The notes under the pieces were generated by a model. That model saw only the letters and a program-made list of their open reading frames with translations, ran no database searches and was not told the DNA's origin. A stretch of DNA of 64,000 bases from the NCBI RefSeq assembly GCF_904848585.1, contig NZ_CAJHCR010000027.1, positions 1-64,000 on the forward strand, written 5' to 3'. A program made the position numbers and the translations under genes. Below are positions 43,060 to 51,804 of the stretch, piece after piece (within the stretch, counting starts at the first letter, position 1; the number at the start of each line of letters is the position of its first letter). This DNA is from Paraburkholderia kirstenboschensis (GTDB lineage Bacteria > Pseudomonadota > Gammaproteobacteria > Burkholderiales > Burkholderiaceae).

Positions 43060-44094
43060 CTAGATGCTCACAGTGCTGCCCGTCCGAGCCGCCTCGTGCA
43101 CAGCGTGCGTGGCAGAGAGTGTCCTCAGCGCATCCTCTGCCGAGCACAACGGCACCTCGTCACGGGTTATGACTGAGCGGAAGTGCCGGATCTGTTCCTC
43201 GAACGGGTCAGCGTGATGTAGATGGGTCCGCTCCACAGTCATCTCTTCGTGCCAGCCCTTGCCACTTCTGTAGTTCCAGACGTCAAGTCTCGGAAGCGCG
43301 ATCGAACCTTCGGAGCCCGTGAGGAAATGCGTGTTCACGTTCGTCCGGCCAAATTGAGCTGCTTCGCCCGCCGCCAGGTCCCATGCCCACGGCGACGCGA
43401 CGCAATCCGATACCGTCAGTGTGCCGATGGCACCGCCACGGAAGCGGAGCAATACATTGGCGGTGTCTTCGACTTCGAACCCTCGATGAGCGTTGGACGT
43501 CATTGCCTGCACTTGCTCAATCTCGCCCAGCAGAAAACGGAGCATGTCGATCTCGTGGATGAGATTGATGAGTACGGGGCCGCCACCGCTCTCGCGTCGC
43601 CACCGCGCCTCGAAGTAGGTGTCGGGTTTGAAGAAAGTGTAAAGACCGTTGACTGTTATTGGCTCACCAATACAACCGTCGTTAATCAGTTCCTTTGCGC
43701 GGCGCACGACTACGTTATGTCTGCGATGGTGGCCAACGAGGACGGGCACCTTGTGTTCACGTGAAGCCGAGACCAGTCGCGCTGCGTCGCTTACGGTATC
43801 CGCGATAGGCTTCTCAACCAGTACCGGGATCTCCCGGTTGATGCAGTCAAGCGCTATTTCGACGTGACTTGAATTGGGAGTGGCGATGACTACGCCGTCA
43901 AGCTGCGATTCCTCTAGCAGGTGGCGGGAGTTTCCGAACCATCTGAGGCCGCGACGGCGAGCAAATTCCTCGGATTCCGGGGACGGGTCTGAGACGGCCA
44001 CAACGTCACAGTGCGCGTCACGAAGAGCGGTTTCAACGTGAAGCCGACCAATGACGCCCGCGCCAATTACCGCCAAGCGGGTTCTCGTCTTCAT
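43060..44094 (-). CDS. Gfo/Idh/MocA family oxidoreductase
   Basis: The 344 residues start MKTRTRLAVIGAGVIGRLHV with the Rossmann GAGVIG loop. They include PVLVEKPIADT (the EKP motif whose lysine is catalytic) and a C-terminal beta-sheet domain with GGGPVLINLIHEIDMLRFLL, where the conserved HEIDM histidine/aspartate lie. GGAGG precedes the ATG. These NAD(P)-dependent enzymes oxidise sugars, inositols or related alcohols; none is needed in the gentisate route. Its place between the hydroxylase and the importer suggests that the imported compound is a conjugate or cyclic alcohol that must first be oxidised, but this is inference. Confidence 0.85.
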   Translation of the reverse strand: MKTRTRLAVIGAGVIGRLHVETALRDAHCDVVAVSDPSPESEEFARRRGLRWFGNSRHLLEESQLDGVVIATPNSSHVEIALDCINREIPVLVEKPIADTVSDAARLVSASREHKVPVLVGHHRRHNVVVRRAKELINDGCIGEPITVNGLYTFFKPDTYFEARWRRESGGGPVLINLIHEIDMLRFLLGEIEQVQAMTSNAHRGFEVEDTANVLLRFRGGAIGTLTVSDCVASPWAWDLAAGEAAQFGRTNVNTHFLTGSEGSIALPRLDVWNYRSGKGWHEEMTVERTHLHHADPFEEQIRHFRSVITRDEVPLCSAEDALRTLSATHAVHEAARTGSTVSI

Positions 44095-44166
44095 GACGCC
44101 TCCGAAATCGACGCGGGTGGTAGCAAGTACACTGCGTCCGCGAAAAACGGTTGTGTGCGGGAGCGC

Positions 44167-45399
44167 CTATGCGGCTAAGGGGGCCGCGAAGAGCTCTTGC
44201 GCATCATGGAGACATGTGTCTGGGCTCCATGAATACAGCCACTCGACGGCATCGTAGAAACGTTCCAATGTATGATTTTTCCACAGGCTATTTCGAACGA
44301 GCCGCTCGATGCCGGCCGCGTGATAGATACGCCCCATTTCCCGAACAGACAGGACGACGCGTGCGGCGCGGGTGACTCGCGCGCGCTCATACAACTTGAG
44401 CGCATCGACAACGTTGTGGTCACGTTCTGCGAATGCCCGGCCGAGCGTTACCGCATCTTCCAGAGCCATGCACGCGCCTTGCGCGAGGTATTGCATCATC
44501 GGATGTGCCGCATCCCCGAGCAGCGTGGCGCAGCCTTTGCTCCACGTGTCTACCGGGTCGCGGTCGGCCGTGCTCCAACGACGCCAGGAAGTTGGTAAGC
44601 CGAGCAGTTGGCGGGGGCGGTCATGGATGCCCTTGAAGTAGGAAAGCACTTCTTCCTCACTGCCGTCCGTCACGCCCCACACTTCCTTTTCCCGGCTATG
44701 GAACGTCACGACGAGGTTGTACTCGCGGCCGCTGCGCAATGGATAGTGGACCAGGTGACAGTTCGGGCCGCTCCAGACCACCGGTGCGTTCATCTGCAGG
44801 TCCCTCGGCATTTTCTCGACCGGAACGACCGCGCGATATACCACATGACCGGATACACGAGCGCTGTCACCGAGCATGGTATCGCGCACGACGGATTTGA
44901 CTCCGTCGCAGCCAATCAACGCCTTTGCCGTATATACGTCGCCCCTGGCGGTCTCGACGGTCGCAGACTTGTCGTCGAAATTGACCGAGGAGACGCGGGA
45001 GTCGGTGTGAACGCGCACTCCCTCATGAGCGCAGGCCGCTTCGTACAGCGCATTGTGGAGGTCGGCGCGGTGGATAACAGCGTATGGATTGCCAAAACGT
45101 TCACGGAACGCTGGTCCGACCGGCAAGTTGGCAACTTCATGGCAATCGACCGCATCCATCAGCAGCAGACGTTCAGTGAAGACTGCACGATCGCGTACGG
45201 CCTGCCCAACACCAAGCGCGTCTAGCGCTGCGAAAGCGTTCGGCCCCAATTGGAGCCCAGCGCCAATTTCACCGATCGAAGGACTCTGTTCCAGCACGTC
45301 GACGGTGAGGCCGAGGCGAGCGAGCGACAGCGTCGCTGCAAGGCCACCAATCCCGGCGCCTATGACGACTACGTCGGCGCTAGTTACCTGTCTGTTCAT
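44167..45399 (-). CDS. 3-hydroxybenzoate 6-hydroxylase-like FAD monooxygenase
   Basis: ATG 45399 has GGAGAGG 3 bases upstream and gives 410 residues. Motifs of class A flavin monooxygenases are present: GAGIGGLAATLSL (FAD), LIGCDGVKSVVRD (DG motif) and TLLGDAAHPMMQYLAQGACM (GD motif). This group includes salicylate hydroxylase and 3-hydroxybenzoate 6-hydroxylase. The neighbouring gentisate dioxygenase, maleylpyruvate isomerase and fumarylpyruvate hydrolase make 3-hydroxybenzoate to gentisate the best assignment. Salicylate 5-hydroxylase is multicomponent and does not fit. It uses NADH, O2 and FAD in the cytoplasm. The gene is intact. Confidence 0.85.
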   Translation of the reverse strand: MNRQVTSADVVVIGAGIGGLAATLSLARLGLTVDVLEQSPSIGEIGAGLQLGPNAFAALDALGVGQAVRDRAVFTERLLLMDAVDCHEVANLPVGPAFRERFGNPYAVIHRADLHNALYEAACAHEGVRVHTDSRVSSVNFDDKSATVETARGDVYTAKALIGCDGVKSVVRDTMLGDSARVSGHVVYRAVVPVEKMPRDLQMNAPVVWSGPNCHLVHYPLRSGREYNLVVTFHSREKEVWGVTDGSEEEVLSYFKGIHDRPRQLLGLPTSWRRWSTADRDPVDTWSKGCATLLGDAAHPMMQYLAQGACMALEDAVTLGRAFAERDHNVVDALKLYERARVTRAARVVLSVREMGRIYHAAGIERLVRNSLWKNHTLERFYDAVEWLYSWSPDTCLHDAQELFAAPLAA

Positions 45400-45453
45400 A
45401 TACCTCTCCAACTTCGGATTTGCTCAATGCCGGTGAGCGACGCAAGCCGGCTG

Positions 45454-46155
45454 TTATTCACTATCAATCTGCCTGCCGGGCGATGCGCGCTCGAATGCGG
45501 GTATTGCGCTGGCCGCCTCGGCCATTCGCAGGATGGTCGGGTAGTTGTCCAGAGGCACCTGCATACGTCTGGCATTGAAGACCTGCGGGACGAGGCACAG
45601 GTCGGCGAGGGTCGGCTTGTCGCCGAAGCAGAGTGTCCCCGCCCGACCGCCAAGGCGGCTTTCGCGGACGAGATGTGTTTCGAGGGCTTTGAATCCCTCC
45701 TCGACCCAATGGCGATACCAGGCACTTTTCTGTTCGTCCGTTACGTTCAGAACGTTCTTCAAGTATCCCAGCACCCGCAGGTTGTCGACCGGATGGATGT
45801 CGCACGCGATGAGATTGGCAATCGAGCGCACGTAGGCCCTGTCCACCGGGGTTTGGGGAAGAAGTGCTGGATCCGGGTGCGTCTCATCGACGTATTCGAT
45901 GATTGCGAGCGACTGGGTGATTACGGAACCGCCCGCGTCAACAAAGGTTGGGACCAGCATTTCCGGGTTCACTTCGGCGTAGCTCGAAGCGAACTGTTCG
46001 CCTCCGCTACGGGTGAGGTGAATCGGAACGTAATCGTATTTCAGACCTTTCAACTCAAGCGCAATCCGGACCCGATAAGAGGCCGAACTGCGGAAGTAGT
46101 TGTAGAGCGTGATGTCGCCTGCCGCGATCGAACCACCACCGGTAGAGTTCATCAA
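45454..46155 (-). CDS. nagL: Maleylpyruvate isomerase (zeta-class GST fold)
   Basis: The 233 residues include ITLYNYFRSSASYRVRIALE, the zeta-class glutathione S-transferase signature with the SSxSxRVR active-site serines. The C-terminal helical domain follows (NLIACDIHPVDNLRVLGYL). Zeta GSTs isomerise maleylacetoacetate or maleylpyruvate with glutathione as cofactor. Placement directly behind fumarylpyruvate hydrolase (ATGA overlap at 46152-46155) and near gentisate dioxygenase points to maleylpyruvate. The first about 12 residues (MMNSTGGGSIAAG) are an unusual Gly/Ser leader, so translation might start at the second Met codon. Confidence 0.88.
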   Translation of the reverse strand: MMNSTGGGSIAAGDITLYNYFRSSASYRVRIALELKGLKYDYVPIHLTRSGGEQFASSYAEVNPEMLVPTFVDAGGSVITQSLAIIEYVDETHPDPALLPQTPVDRAYVRSIANLIACDIHPVDNLRVLGYLKNVLNVTDEQKSAWYRHWVEEGFKALETHLVRESRLGGRAGTLCFGDKPTLADLCLVPQVFNARRMQVPLDNYPTILRMAEAASAIPAFERASPGRQIDSE

Positions 46156-46856
46156 GCGACCTTCACTGTCAGGTCAGGAAACCCATCAATGGCCCCAACC
46201 ATGGTCTGCCCGGACACCACTGGGCCAACGCCCTCCGGCGTACCGGAGAAAATCAGGTCGCCGGGTTCCAGAGTGAAGAGCGTGGAAAGATTGGCGATGA
46301 CTTCGTCCACAGACCAGATGAGGTGGGAGATGTCGCTCGACTGCCGAGTTTCCCCATCGACGCGCAACGAAATAGATGCATTTTTCAGCGCGCCCGTATC
46401 TTCGATGGGGCGAATTGGGCCGACTGGGGCGGAGAAATCGAATGCCTTGCCGATTTCCCATGGCCGTCCCTGCTCGCGCATCTTCATCTGCAGGTCGCGC
46501 CGGGTCATGTCGAGGCCGACGGCATAGCCGTAGATGTAAGAAGACGCTTCTTCCACCGGAATCGAGGAACCTCGCCTGCCGATTGCAACCACCAGCTCAA
46601 TCTCGTAGTGGAAGTTCTCGGTACCCGCCGGGTAAGGGAGCGTCATGGTTTGACTGGCCGCGACGGGCACGATGGATTCCGGGTCGTTCGGCTTGCAGAA
46701 GAAGAACGGTGGTTCACGGTCCGGGTCGAAGCCCATTTCCCGGGCATGGGCAGCGTAGTTGCGGCCAACACAGTAGACGCGGCGAACGGGAAACTGCAGG
46801 TCGGTGCCTTGAACGGGCAGCGTCACTACGGACATCGGTGCGAATGCGAGACTCAT
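46152..46856 (-). CDS. nagK: Fumarylpyruvate hydrolase (FAH superfamily)
   Basis: The 234 residues carry the FAH fold marks: YCVGRNYAAHAREMGFDPDR, FHYEIELVVAIGRRGS (metal-binding Glu-x-Glu), YGYAVGLDMTRRDLQ and LEPGDLIFSGTPEGVGPV. The enzyme cleaves fumarylpyruvate to fumarate and pyruvate, ending the glutathione-dependent gentisate route. It overlaps the isomerase gene by 4 bases and follows the dioxygenase gene by 35 bases. Length and motifs are complete. Confidence 0.9.
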   Translation of the reverse strand: MSLAFAPMSVVTLPVQGTDLQFPVRRVYCVGRNYAAHAREMGFDPDREPPFFFCKPNDPESIVPVAASQTMTLPYPAGTENFHYEIELVVAIGRRGSSIPVEEASSYIYGYAVGLDMTRRDLQMKMREQGRPWEIGKAFDFSAPVGPIRPIEDTGALKNASISLRVDGETRQSSDISHLIWSVDEVIANLSTLFTLEPGDLIFSGTPEGVGPVVSGQTMVGAIDGFPDLTVKVA

Positions 46857-46891
46857 TGAGTAGTTGCCTCATTAATCAATTTCGGGAGGTT

Positions 46892-47953
46892 TCAAGTATC
46901 GAGGAACTCTTCGCGCAGCATCGACGCGGCCTGTTGCATCGGCCGGTCGGAGAAGCTGAAGAGAACGACGTCCGCACCGGTGTCGGCGTTGATGCGGACG
47001 GAGTGCCAGGATGGGACGACGAACGTGTCCTGAGGTTCGAAGCGGAATTCTGAGCCGCCGATGAATACCGTGCCTTTTCCTTCGACCACCGAGTACACGG
47101 TGCCCTCCGTCGAGCGATGAGGTTTGCCTGGAAATCCTGCTGGCAGCAGCTGGAGGAAAGGAGCCATCGTCGGCATCGGCGCGCCACCAGTCAGCGGATT
47201 GATATACCGGAGCTTGTAGCCTTGCCAGGCATCGAGCGCCTGCGTCTTTGCGAGCGTCGCTAGTGCTTCGCGACTGCGTTCGTACGGATAGTTGAATATT
47301 GGCGACGAGGCCATTGTCCCAACATTCTTCACCGGCGCCATGTTGTAGCCGAACTCGGCAGCGCTCGTCCCTTCAGGCCGGCTCACTCGCTGCGAGGCCT
47401 CCGTATCGTTCTCGGCAAACCCGGCGTCGAAGAAACGGAGAATCGGAATGTCCAGACCGTCGAGCCAGATGACGGGTTCGGCCTGGCCTTCGATGCCTTC
47501 GTTACCATGGTCGTGCCAGGTCCACGACGGCGTGATGATGAAGTCGCCCGGGAACATCGTTGTGCGCTCGCCGTTGACGGTGGTGTATGCGCCCTTGCCG
47601 TCGACGATGAAACGGAGAGCGGATTGAACGTGACGATGTGACGGCGCGATTTCTCCTGGCAGGATGAGCTGCAGGCCAGCATACAGAGTGTGGGTGATAG
47701 ACGACTGCCCAGGCAGGCCAGGGTTCTCGAACACAAGCACGCGTCGCACGGCTTCTTCCGCTGTAATCAGTTCGCCGGCACGCATCAGACTCGGCTTGAC
47801 GTCCCGATACTTCCAGAGAGCTGGAACGCACGGCGACTTCGGTTGCTTCGGCACGAGGTTATGCAGCGACTCCCACAGCGGGGAAAGATTGAGCTTCGCG
47901 ATATCTTCGTTGAAGTGCCGACGCTCGTCCGCCGGACCATGAGGTGCATTCAT
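46892..47953 (-). CDS. Gentisate 1,2-dioxygenase (bicupin)
   Basis: The 353 residues contain two cupin domains. The first has SHRHVQSALRFIVDGKGAYT and PSWTWHDHGNEG, supplying the Fe(II)-binding histidines (HRH and WHDHG). The second is PHRSTEGTVYSVVEGKGTVF with PSWHSVRINADTG. This is the classic gentisate/1-hydroxy-2-naphthoate dioxygenase layout. It opens the ring of gentisate to maleylpyruvate. GGGAGA precedes ATG 47953. It is the first gene of the long operon. The 290 bp upstream, shared with the divergent transporter, hold two copies of a 21-bp motif. Confidence 0.92.
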   Translation of the reverse strand: MNAPHGPADERRHFNEDIAKLNLSPLWESLHNLVPKQPKSPCVPALWKYRDVKPSLMRAGELITAEEAVRRVLVFENPGLPGQSSITHTLYAGLQLILPGEIAPSHRHVQSALRFIVDGKGAYTTVNGERTTMFPGDFIITPSWTWHDHGNEGIEGQAEPVIWLDGLDIPILRFFDAGFAENDTEASQRVSRPEGTSAAEFGYNMAPVKNVGTMASSPIFNYPYERSREALATLAKTQALDAWQGYKLRYINPLTGGAPMPTMAPFLQLLPAGFPGKPHRSTEGTVYSVVEGKGTVFIGGSEFRFEPQDTFVVPSWHSVRINADTGADVVLFSFSDRPMQQAASMLREEFLDT

Positions 47954-48037
47954 TTCGTCTCCCGGATTAGGGTCGTTCGGTCTTGCCGCCGACCCGAGTT
48001 GGATGGCCCCAAGTCTATGAATCGTTCAGCCCACGGT

Positions 48038-48058
48038 CCATAAAGCCGCCTCAATAGG
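48038..48058 (-). promoter_or_regulatory. 21-bp motif, site A, upstream of the dioxygenase operon
   Basis: On the minus strand the site reads TATTGA, six variable bases (GGCGGC), then TTTATGGAC. It lies 85 bases upstream of the gentisate dioxygenase start and points toward it. It matches sites B (48148) and C (59679). Probable operator or activator site for the LysR at 49607; this is inference. Confidence 0.55.
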
Positions 48059-48147
48059 GGATATCTAGGTGACTAATAAATGTCGCGGCCGCACGGAAAG
48101 GCGCTCTGCGTCTGTCTCCCTCCATTATTTAAGTTCTAGATTGAGGA

Positions 48148-48168
48148 TATAGACGGACGTTTATGGAC
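48148..48168 (+). promoter_or_regulatory. 21-bp motif, site B, upstream of the MFS transporter
   Basis: The plus strand reads TATAGA, CGGACG, TTTATGGAC, with the last base 75 bases before the transporter ATG. It is oriented toward the transporter, mirror-wise to site A. An imperfect dyad ATA-N10-TAT lies inside, as expected for a LysR-type site. Confidence 0.55.
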
Positions 48169-48243
48169 TACCGATACGGAGTTCGTATCATCGAGTGAAA
48201 GTCAGGAAGCTGGTTCACCGCCATACAACATTGGAGACAGGAT

Positions 48244-49605
48244 ATGCGGTCCGCAGGCACACTCAGAATCGATGAGTTTATCGATTCCCGTCCGGTTTCA
48301 GGATTTCAGAAGAGAGTCCTGCTCCTCTGTTTCTTTATCGTCGCCATCGATGGACTCGATACGTCCTGCATCGGGTTTATCGGTCCGGCGATTCGGGCGC
48401 ACTGGCATCTCACCGCAGCAGCTCTCGCGCCGTTGTTTGGCGCAGGGCTCGCTGGTCTGATGGTAGGGGCTCTGTGTTTCGGCCCGATGGCCGACAAGAT
48501 TGGCCGAAAAAAGGTGCTGGTAATTTCTGTGCTGGTCTTCGGTCTGGCGAGTATCGTTTCTGCGTGCGCGCCAACATTGCAGATTCTCATTGCAATGCGG
48601 TTCGTCACCGGTCTCGGGCTCGGCGGCGCGATGCCAAACGCAATTACGTTGACATCCGAGTACTGTCCTACGGCGAAACGCTCGGGCCTCGTGTCCCTGA
48701 TGTTCTGCGGCTTTACGGTTGGGGCTGCGCTCGGGGGGCTCATGAGCGCACAACTGGTTGGCGTGATTGGCTGGCAGGGCGTGCTCGCCATAGGCGGGGC
48801 ACTGCCTCTGCTCGTCGTGCCGTTTATGCTTGCGTTCCTTCCTGAGTCGATTCGCTTCCTCCTCCTGTCCGGCGCGAAGAAGGACTATCGGCGCGTTGAG
48901 GCAATTGCATCCCGAATTGTCGGCCGCGGCAAAACCGTACCTCGTCTCTCGGCTGGCGAACAAGCTGCTCGCTCGTCGGTGAAAGCCCTGTTTGCGCCGG
49001 GAGTGTTCCTCGGAACGATGCTCCTGTGGACAACCTTTTTCATGAGTCTTCTGGTCGTCTACCTGCTGACAAGCTGGATGCCGGTTCTGCTCGCGAGCGC
49101 AGGTGTGTCTCTCAAGGAAGCGTCACTGATTACCATGATGTACCAGGTGGGAGCGACCATTGGCGGTATCTGGCTGGGGCGGAAGATGGACAGGTTCGAT
49201 CCGCAGCGAGTGCTTGGATGGTCGTACGTCGCGGCGGCTGGTCTTATCGCCCTCTGTGCATTCTCGGGCGATTCCAGGGTTCTCATTTCGCTGAGCGTTT
49301 TCGGGGTGGGTTTCTTCATCAGCGGCGGACAAATTGGTGGCTACGCCCTTGCTGCCGCGTACTACGCTACGAGCAATCGGGCGACAGGCGTTGCCTGGTC
49401 TAACGCAGCCGGTCGCGTTGGCTCGGTACTGGGGTCGATGCTCGGTGGCGCAATGTTGGGGATGGGCCTTGAACTACGCGGCATCATCCTATTGCTGATC
49501 ATTCCTGCACTCGTGGCTGCAATCGCCTTGTTCACGCTGGAACGGGTACGCCGCACTCAGGGCTCTCACACCAGCGTCAAACTCACCTCCGCAGTCGCGG
49601 AATGA
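48244..49605 (+). CDS. MFS aromatic acid:H+ symporter (AAHS family)
   Basis: The 453 residues form twelve hydrophobic segments. Motifs of the AAHS family are seen: AIDGLDTSCIGFIGPAIRAH in the first segment (the DG-x-D-x3-IG pattern) and GPMADKIGRKKVLV in the first cytoplasmic loop (G-x3-D-x2-GRK). Relatives import 3-hydroxybenzoate, gentisate, 4-hydroxybenzoate or protocatechuate with a proton. GGAGACAGG precedes the ATG. It is divergent from the gentisate operon and convergent with the LysR gene, ending one base before the LysR stop codon. This is a second import route beside the ABC importer. Confidence 0.9.
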   Translation: MRSAGTLRIDEFIDSRPVSGFQKRVLLLCFFIVAIDGLDTSCIGFIGPAIRAHWHLTAAALAPLFGAGLAGLMVGALCFGPMADKIGRKKVLVISVLVFGLASIVSACAPTLQILIAMRFVTGLGLGGAMPNAITLTSEYCPTAKRSGLVSLMFCGFTVGAALGGLMSAQLVGVIGWQGVLAIGGALPLLVVPFMLAFLPESIRFLLLSGAKKDYRRVEAIASRIVGRGKTVPRLSAGEQAARSSVKALFAPGVFLGTMLLWTTFFMSLLVVYLLTSWMPVLLASAGVSLKEASLITMMYQVGATIGGIWLGRKMDRFDPQRVLGWSYVAAAGLIALCAFSGDSRVLISLSVFGVGFFISGGQIGGYALAAAYYATSNRATGVAWSNAAGRVGSVLGSMLGGAMLGMGLELRGIILLLIIPALVAAIALFTLERVRRTQGSHTSVKLTSAVAE

Positions 49606-49606
49606 T

Positions 49607-50533
49607 TTATCCGGACGCCGTCCCTAATGTCGGCGTTTCGGTCTCCAGAAACAGCTCCGCGAGAAGGGCGCGAAGCCACCGATGCCCTGCGTCCTGATGA
49701 GTTCTCGCGTGCCAGTGCTGCTTGACATCATATTGGGGGATTTCGAATGGCACAGGAAAGCGCCGCGCACCAACCGACGAACTCATCAGGTCTGCTAGCT
49801 TCTGCGGAACGGTTGCTAGTAAATCGGTCTGCGCGACAATGTCCGCGATAGCGAGATAGTTCGGAACATCGAGTACGACATGCCTGTGTAGTTGTTGCTC
49901 GCGCAGCGTACGGTCGATGATGGAATGACCAGTGCCCGAAGGCGTGACAGCGACATGCCCAGCCGAAAGGTAGGCGTCGAGCGACATGCTGTCACCGAAG
50001 CCAGCGTGCCGGGACGCCGCAAGGACCACAAAGCGCTGGGGGAAGAGCTTTTGCTGGTAGAAGCCAGCGTCGAGCTGCGGCATGAAGCCGACGGCGAGCT
50101 CGACTTCGCCGTTTTCCAGCAAGCGCGGCGTCTCAGTCGTGATGTGACTGATTCGCAGCTGTACTCCCGGAGCTACGATTCGTAGCTTGTTTAACAGCGT
50201 AGGCAACAGCACTATCTGGCTGATGTCGGTCATGGCGATGCGGAAAATGCGCTGGGCCTCCGCTGGGTCGAACGACGTCTGCAGACGCGCGATATTCGAG
50301 AAGGACGCCAGGAGGTCGACGACCTGCTCATACAGTTCCTGAGCAAAGGGCGTGGCCTCCATACCGCGCGACGTTCTGACGAAAAGCGGGTCTTTGTAGT
50401 GGTCACGTAGCTTTGACAGGTTGAATGAGATCGTGGGCTGCGACAGACCGAGATTCTCTGCGGCCTGAGTAACACTGCCTGTCCTGTAAGTCTCCGCAAA
50501 TACGTTCAACAGCTTTACGTCAATTTCAATCAT
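49607..50533 (-). CDS. LysR-type regulator, probable gentisate-operon regulator
   Basis: ATG 50533 with GGAG upstream gives 308 residues; a GTG 15 bases before is also open. The winged helix reads VKLLNVFAETYRTGSVTQAA, ENLGLSQPTISFNLSKLRDH and DPLFVRTSRGMEATPFAQEL, typical of the NahR/NagR/LinR branch that responds to aromatic acids. The periplasmic-binding-like effector domain is complete. Being tail-to-tail with the aromatic acid transporter and next to the gentisate genes, it is the best candidate to bind sites A and B. Confidence 0.85.
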   Translation of the reverse strand: MIEIDVKLLNVFAETYRTGSVTQAAENLGLSQPTISFNLSKLRDHYKDPLFVRTSRGMEATPFAQELYEQVVDLLASFSNIARLQTSFDPAEAQRIFRIAMTDISQIVLLPTLLNKLRIVAPGVQLRISHITTETPRLLENGEVELAVGFMPQLDAGFYQQKLFPQRFVVLAASRHAGFGDSMSLDAYLSAGHVAVTPSGTGHSIIDRTLREQQLHRHVVLDVPNYLAIADIVAQTDLLATVPQKLADLMSSSVGARRFPVPFEIPQYDVKQHWHARTHQDAGHRWLRALLAELFLETETPTLGTASG

Positions 50534-50616
50534 TTTTCTGTACTCCACTTCGATGAGGCATCGCTCGCGTGGCTAGCGGCGAGGAACTCTGCGTCGGTTT
50601 GAAAATGCGGCTGGAC

Positions 50617-51582
50617 TCAGGTGGATACGGCCCCATCTCGAACGTGTATCGCTTCGCCGCCTTTTCCTGTTCCGACAACAGCCTGGCGGAGACCATCAAG
50701 GGCGGCCCTAACGGCGCTCCGGGCAACCGCGTCCTCCCGCCAGTACATGGTGACCGACCCAACGACCGAAAGTGGGAAATCGATAATTCCGAGAATCTGC
50801 ATCCGGTTGAGTCGCAGCGCCGGTCGGTGGGATGCAACGCCTATCAAATTGCTTCCCGTTAGCAGAGAGGTATTGAGCGTCGCGGAATTAGACTCGACGA
50901 AGTTGCCGGGCAGGTTCTTTCCAGACTCTGCTATCGCCAGGTCGAACGCGGTTCGCACCGGCGTCCCTTTGGCCCACAAAGCCCAACCGTAGCCCGATAT
51001 CTGCTCCCAGGTCGGCTTCTTTATTTTGAAAACAGGGTGATTGATACGAGCCACGATGTGAATCGGCTCCACATACAGGATTTCCGAACGAATATCGGGA
51101 TTCTGAAAATCGATGCCTGTTCTGCCGACCACAATATCCAGCTGGCCCGAGCTCAACTTCTCACGGAGCGTTTCGACGGCGTTTTCTTCGATACTCACAT
51201 GGACGGTCGGGAGGTTCTCGACGACTCGCAGGACAGCCATCGGCACAACGGTATCGACGGACGATGCGCCAGCAATACCCAGTGTCACGATGCCTGCACC
51301 GCCCGCGCGCATTACAGCCATGTCGTCGCGGGCCTTGTCGAGATGGGCCACGATTCGACGCGCGTGGTCGACCAATGCTTCTCCGTAGATGGTCGGACGA
51401 ATACCTCTCGCGCGGCGTTCAAATAGAGGCAACCCGACATCTTCCTCAAGCTCCTTGAGCCATTTCGACAAGCCTGGCTGCGTCGTGTGAAGCTCATCCG
51501 CAGAATGGCTCATATTGCCGGTTCGCGCCAGGCTCAGAAGCATTTGCAGGTTGCGCAAGCGAAGGCGGTCGGTCCAATCCAC
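50617..51582 (-). CDS. LysR-type regulator, second copy, GalR/CbnR-like branch
   Basis: I favour GTG 51582 (GGAGA upstream), giving 321 residues beginning VDWTDRLRLRNLQMLLSLAR. The helix-turn-helix is HSADELHTTQPGLSKWLKEL with EEDVGLPLFERRARGIRPTI. It belongs to a different LysR subgroup from the neighbour at 49607. It is divergent from the SDR gene at 51805 and thus likely regulates it or the flavoprotein genes. A GGTATG/CATACC dyad 20 bases upstream of its start could be its own site. Confidence 0.82.
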   Translation of the reverse strand: MDWTDRLRLRNLQMLLSLARTGNMSHSADELHTTQPGLSKWLKELEEDVGLPLFERRARGIRPTIYGEALVDHARRIVAHLDKARDDMAVMRAGGAGIVTLGIAGASSVDTVVPMAVLRVVENLPTVHVSIEENAVETLREKLSSGQLDIVVGRTGIDFQNPDIRSEILYVEPIHIVARINHPVFKIKKPTWEQISGYGWALWAKGTPVRTAFDLAIAESGKNLPGNFVESNSATLNTSLLTGSNLIGVASHRPALRLNRMQILGIIDFPLSVVGSVTMYWREDAVARSAVRAALDGLRQAVVGTGKGGEAIHVRDGAVST

Positions 51583-51601
51583 AGTAATGTCTCCACGACA
51601 T

Positions 51602-51625
51602 AGGTATGTCAAAGGTGGCATACCT
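51602..51625. promoter_or_regulatory. Dyad AGGTATG-N10-CATACCT, candidate LysR site
   Basis: A perfect 7-bp inverted repeat with a 10-base spacer lies 20 bases upstream of the LysR start at 51582, in the 222-bp divergent region with the SDR gene. LysR autoregulatory sites commonly sit here. Confidence 0.5.
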
Positions 51626-51673
51626 CATGACATATTCCCAGTGTTATCTGCATGAATTCTTCGGCATATTAAT

Positions 51674-51701
51674 GCTGGTGTCTATCCTTATCGACACCAG
51701 C
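51674..51701. promoter_or_regulatory. 9-bp inverted repeat GCTGGTGTC/GACACCAGC
   Basis: A perfect inverted repeat with a 10-base AT-rich spacer in the LysR-SDR divergent region. It could be a second regulator site or a hairpin in the SDR leader. Confidence 0.45.
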
Positions 51702-51804
51702 CAAGATCGCTTTCGACCAGGCGCTATCGGTGCGGCAATCGTCCAGCGATAGCGCCTCGTAAAACTAGAAGCGCCTCCTTCGGAGGCATCAAGGAGACAT
51801 CACT

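Noticed and set aside
45250..46527. 425-codon open frame on the plus strand over the isomerase and hydrolase genes
   Set aside because: It is antisense to two well-conserved enzymes and has no motif of its own; long antisense frames are common at this GC content.
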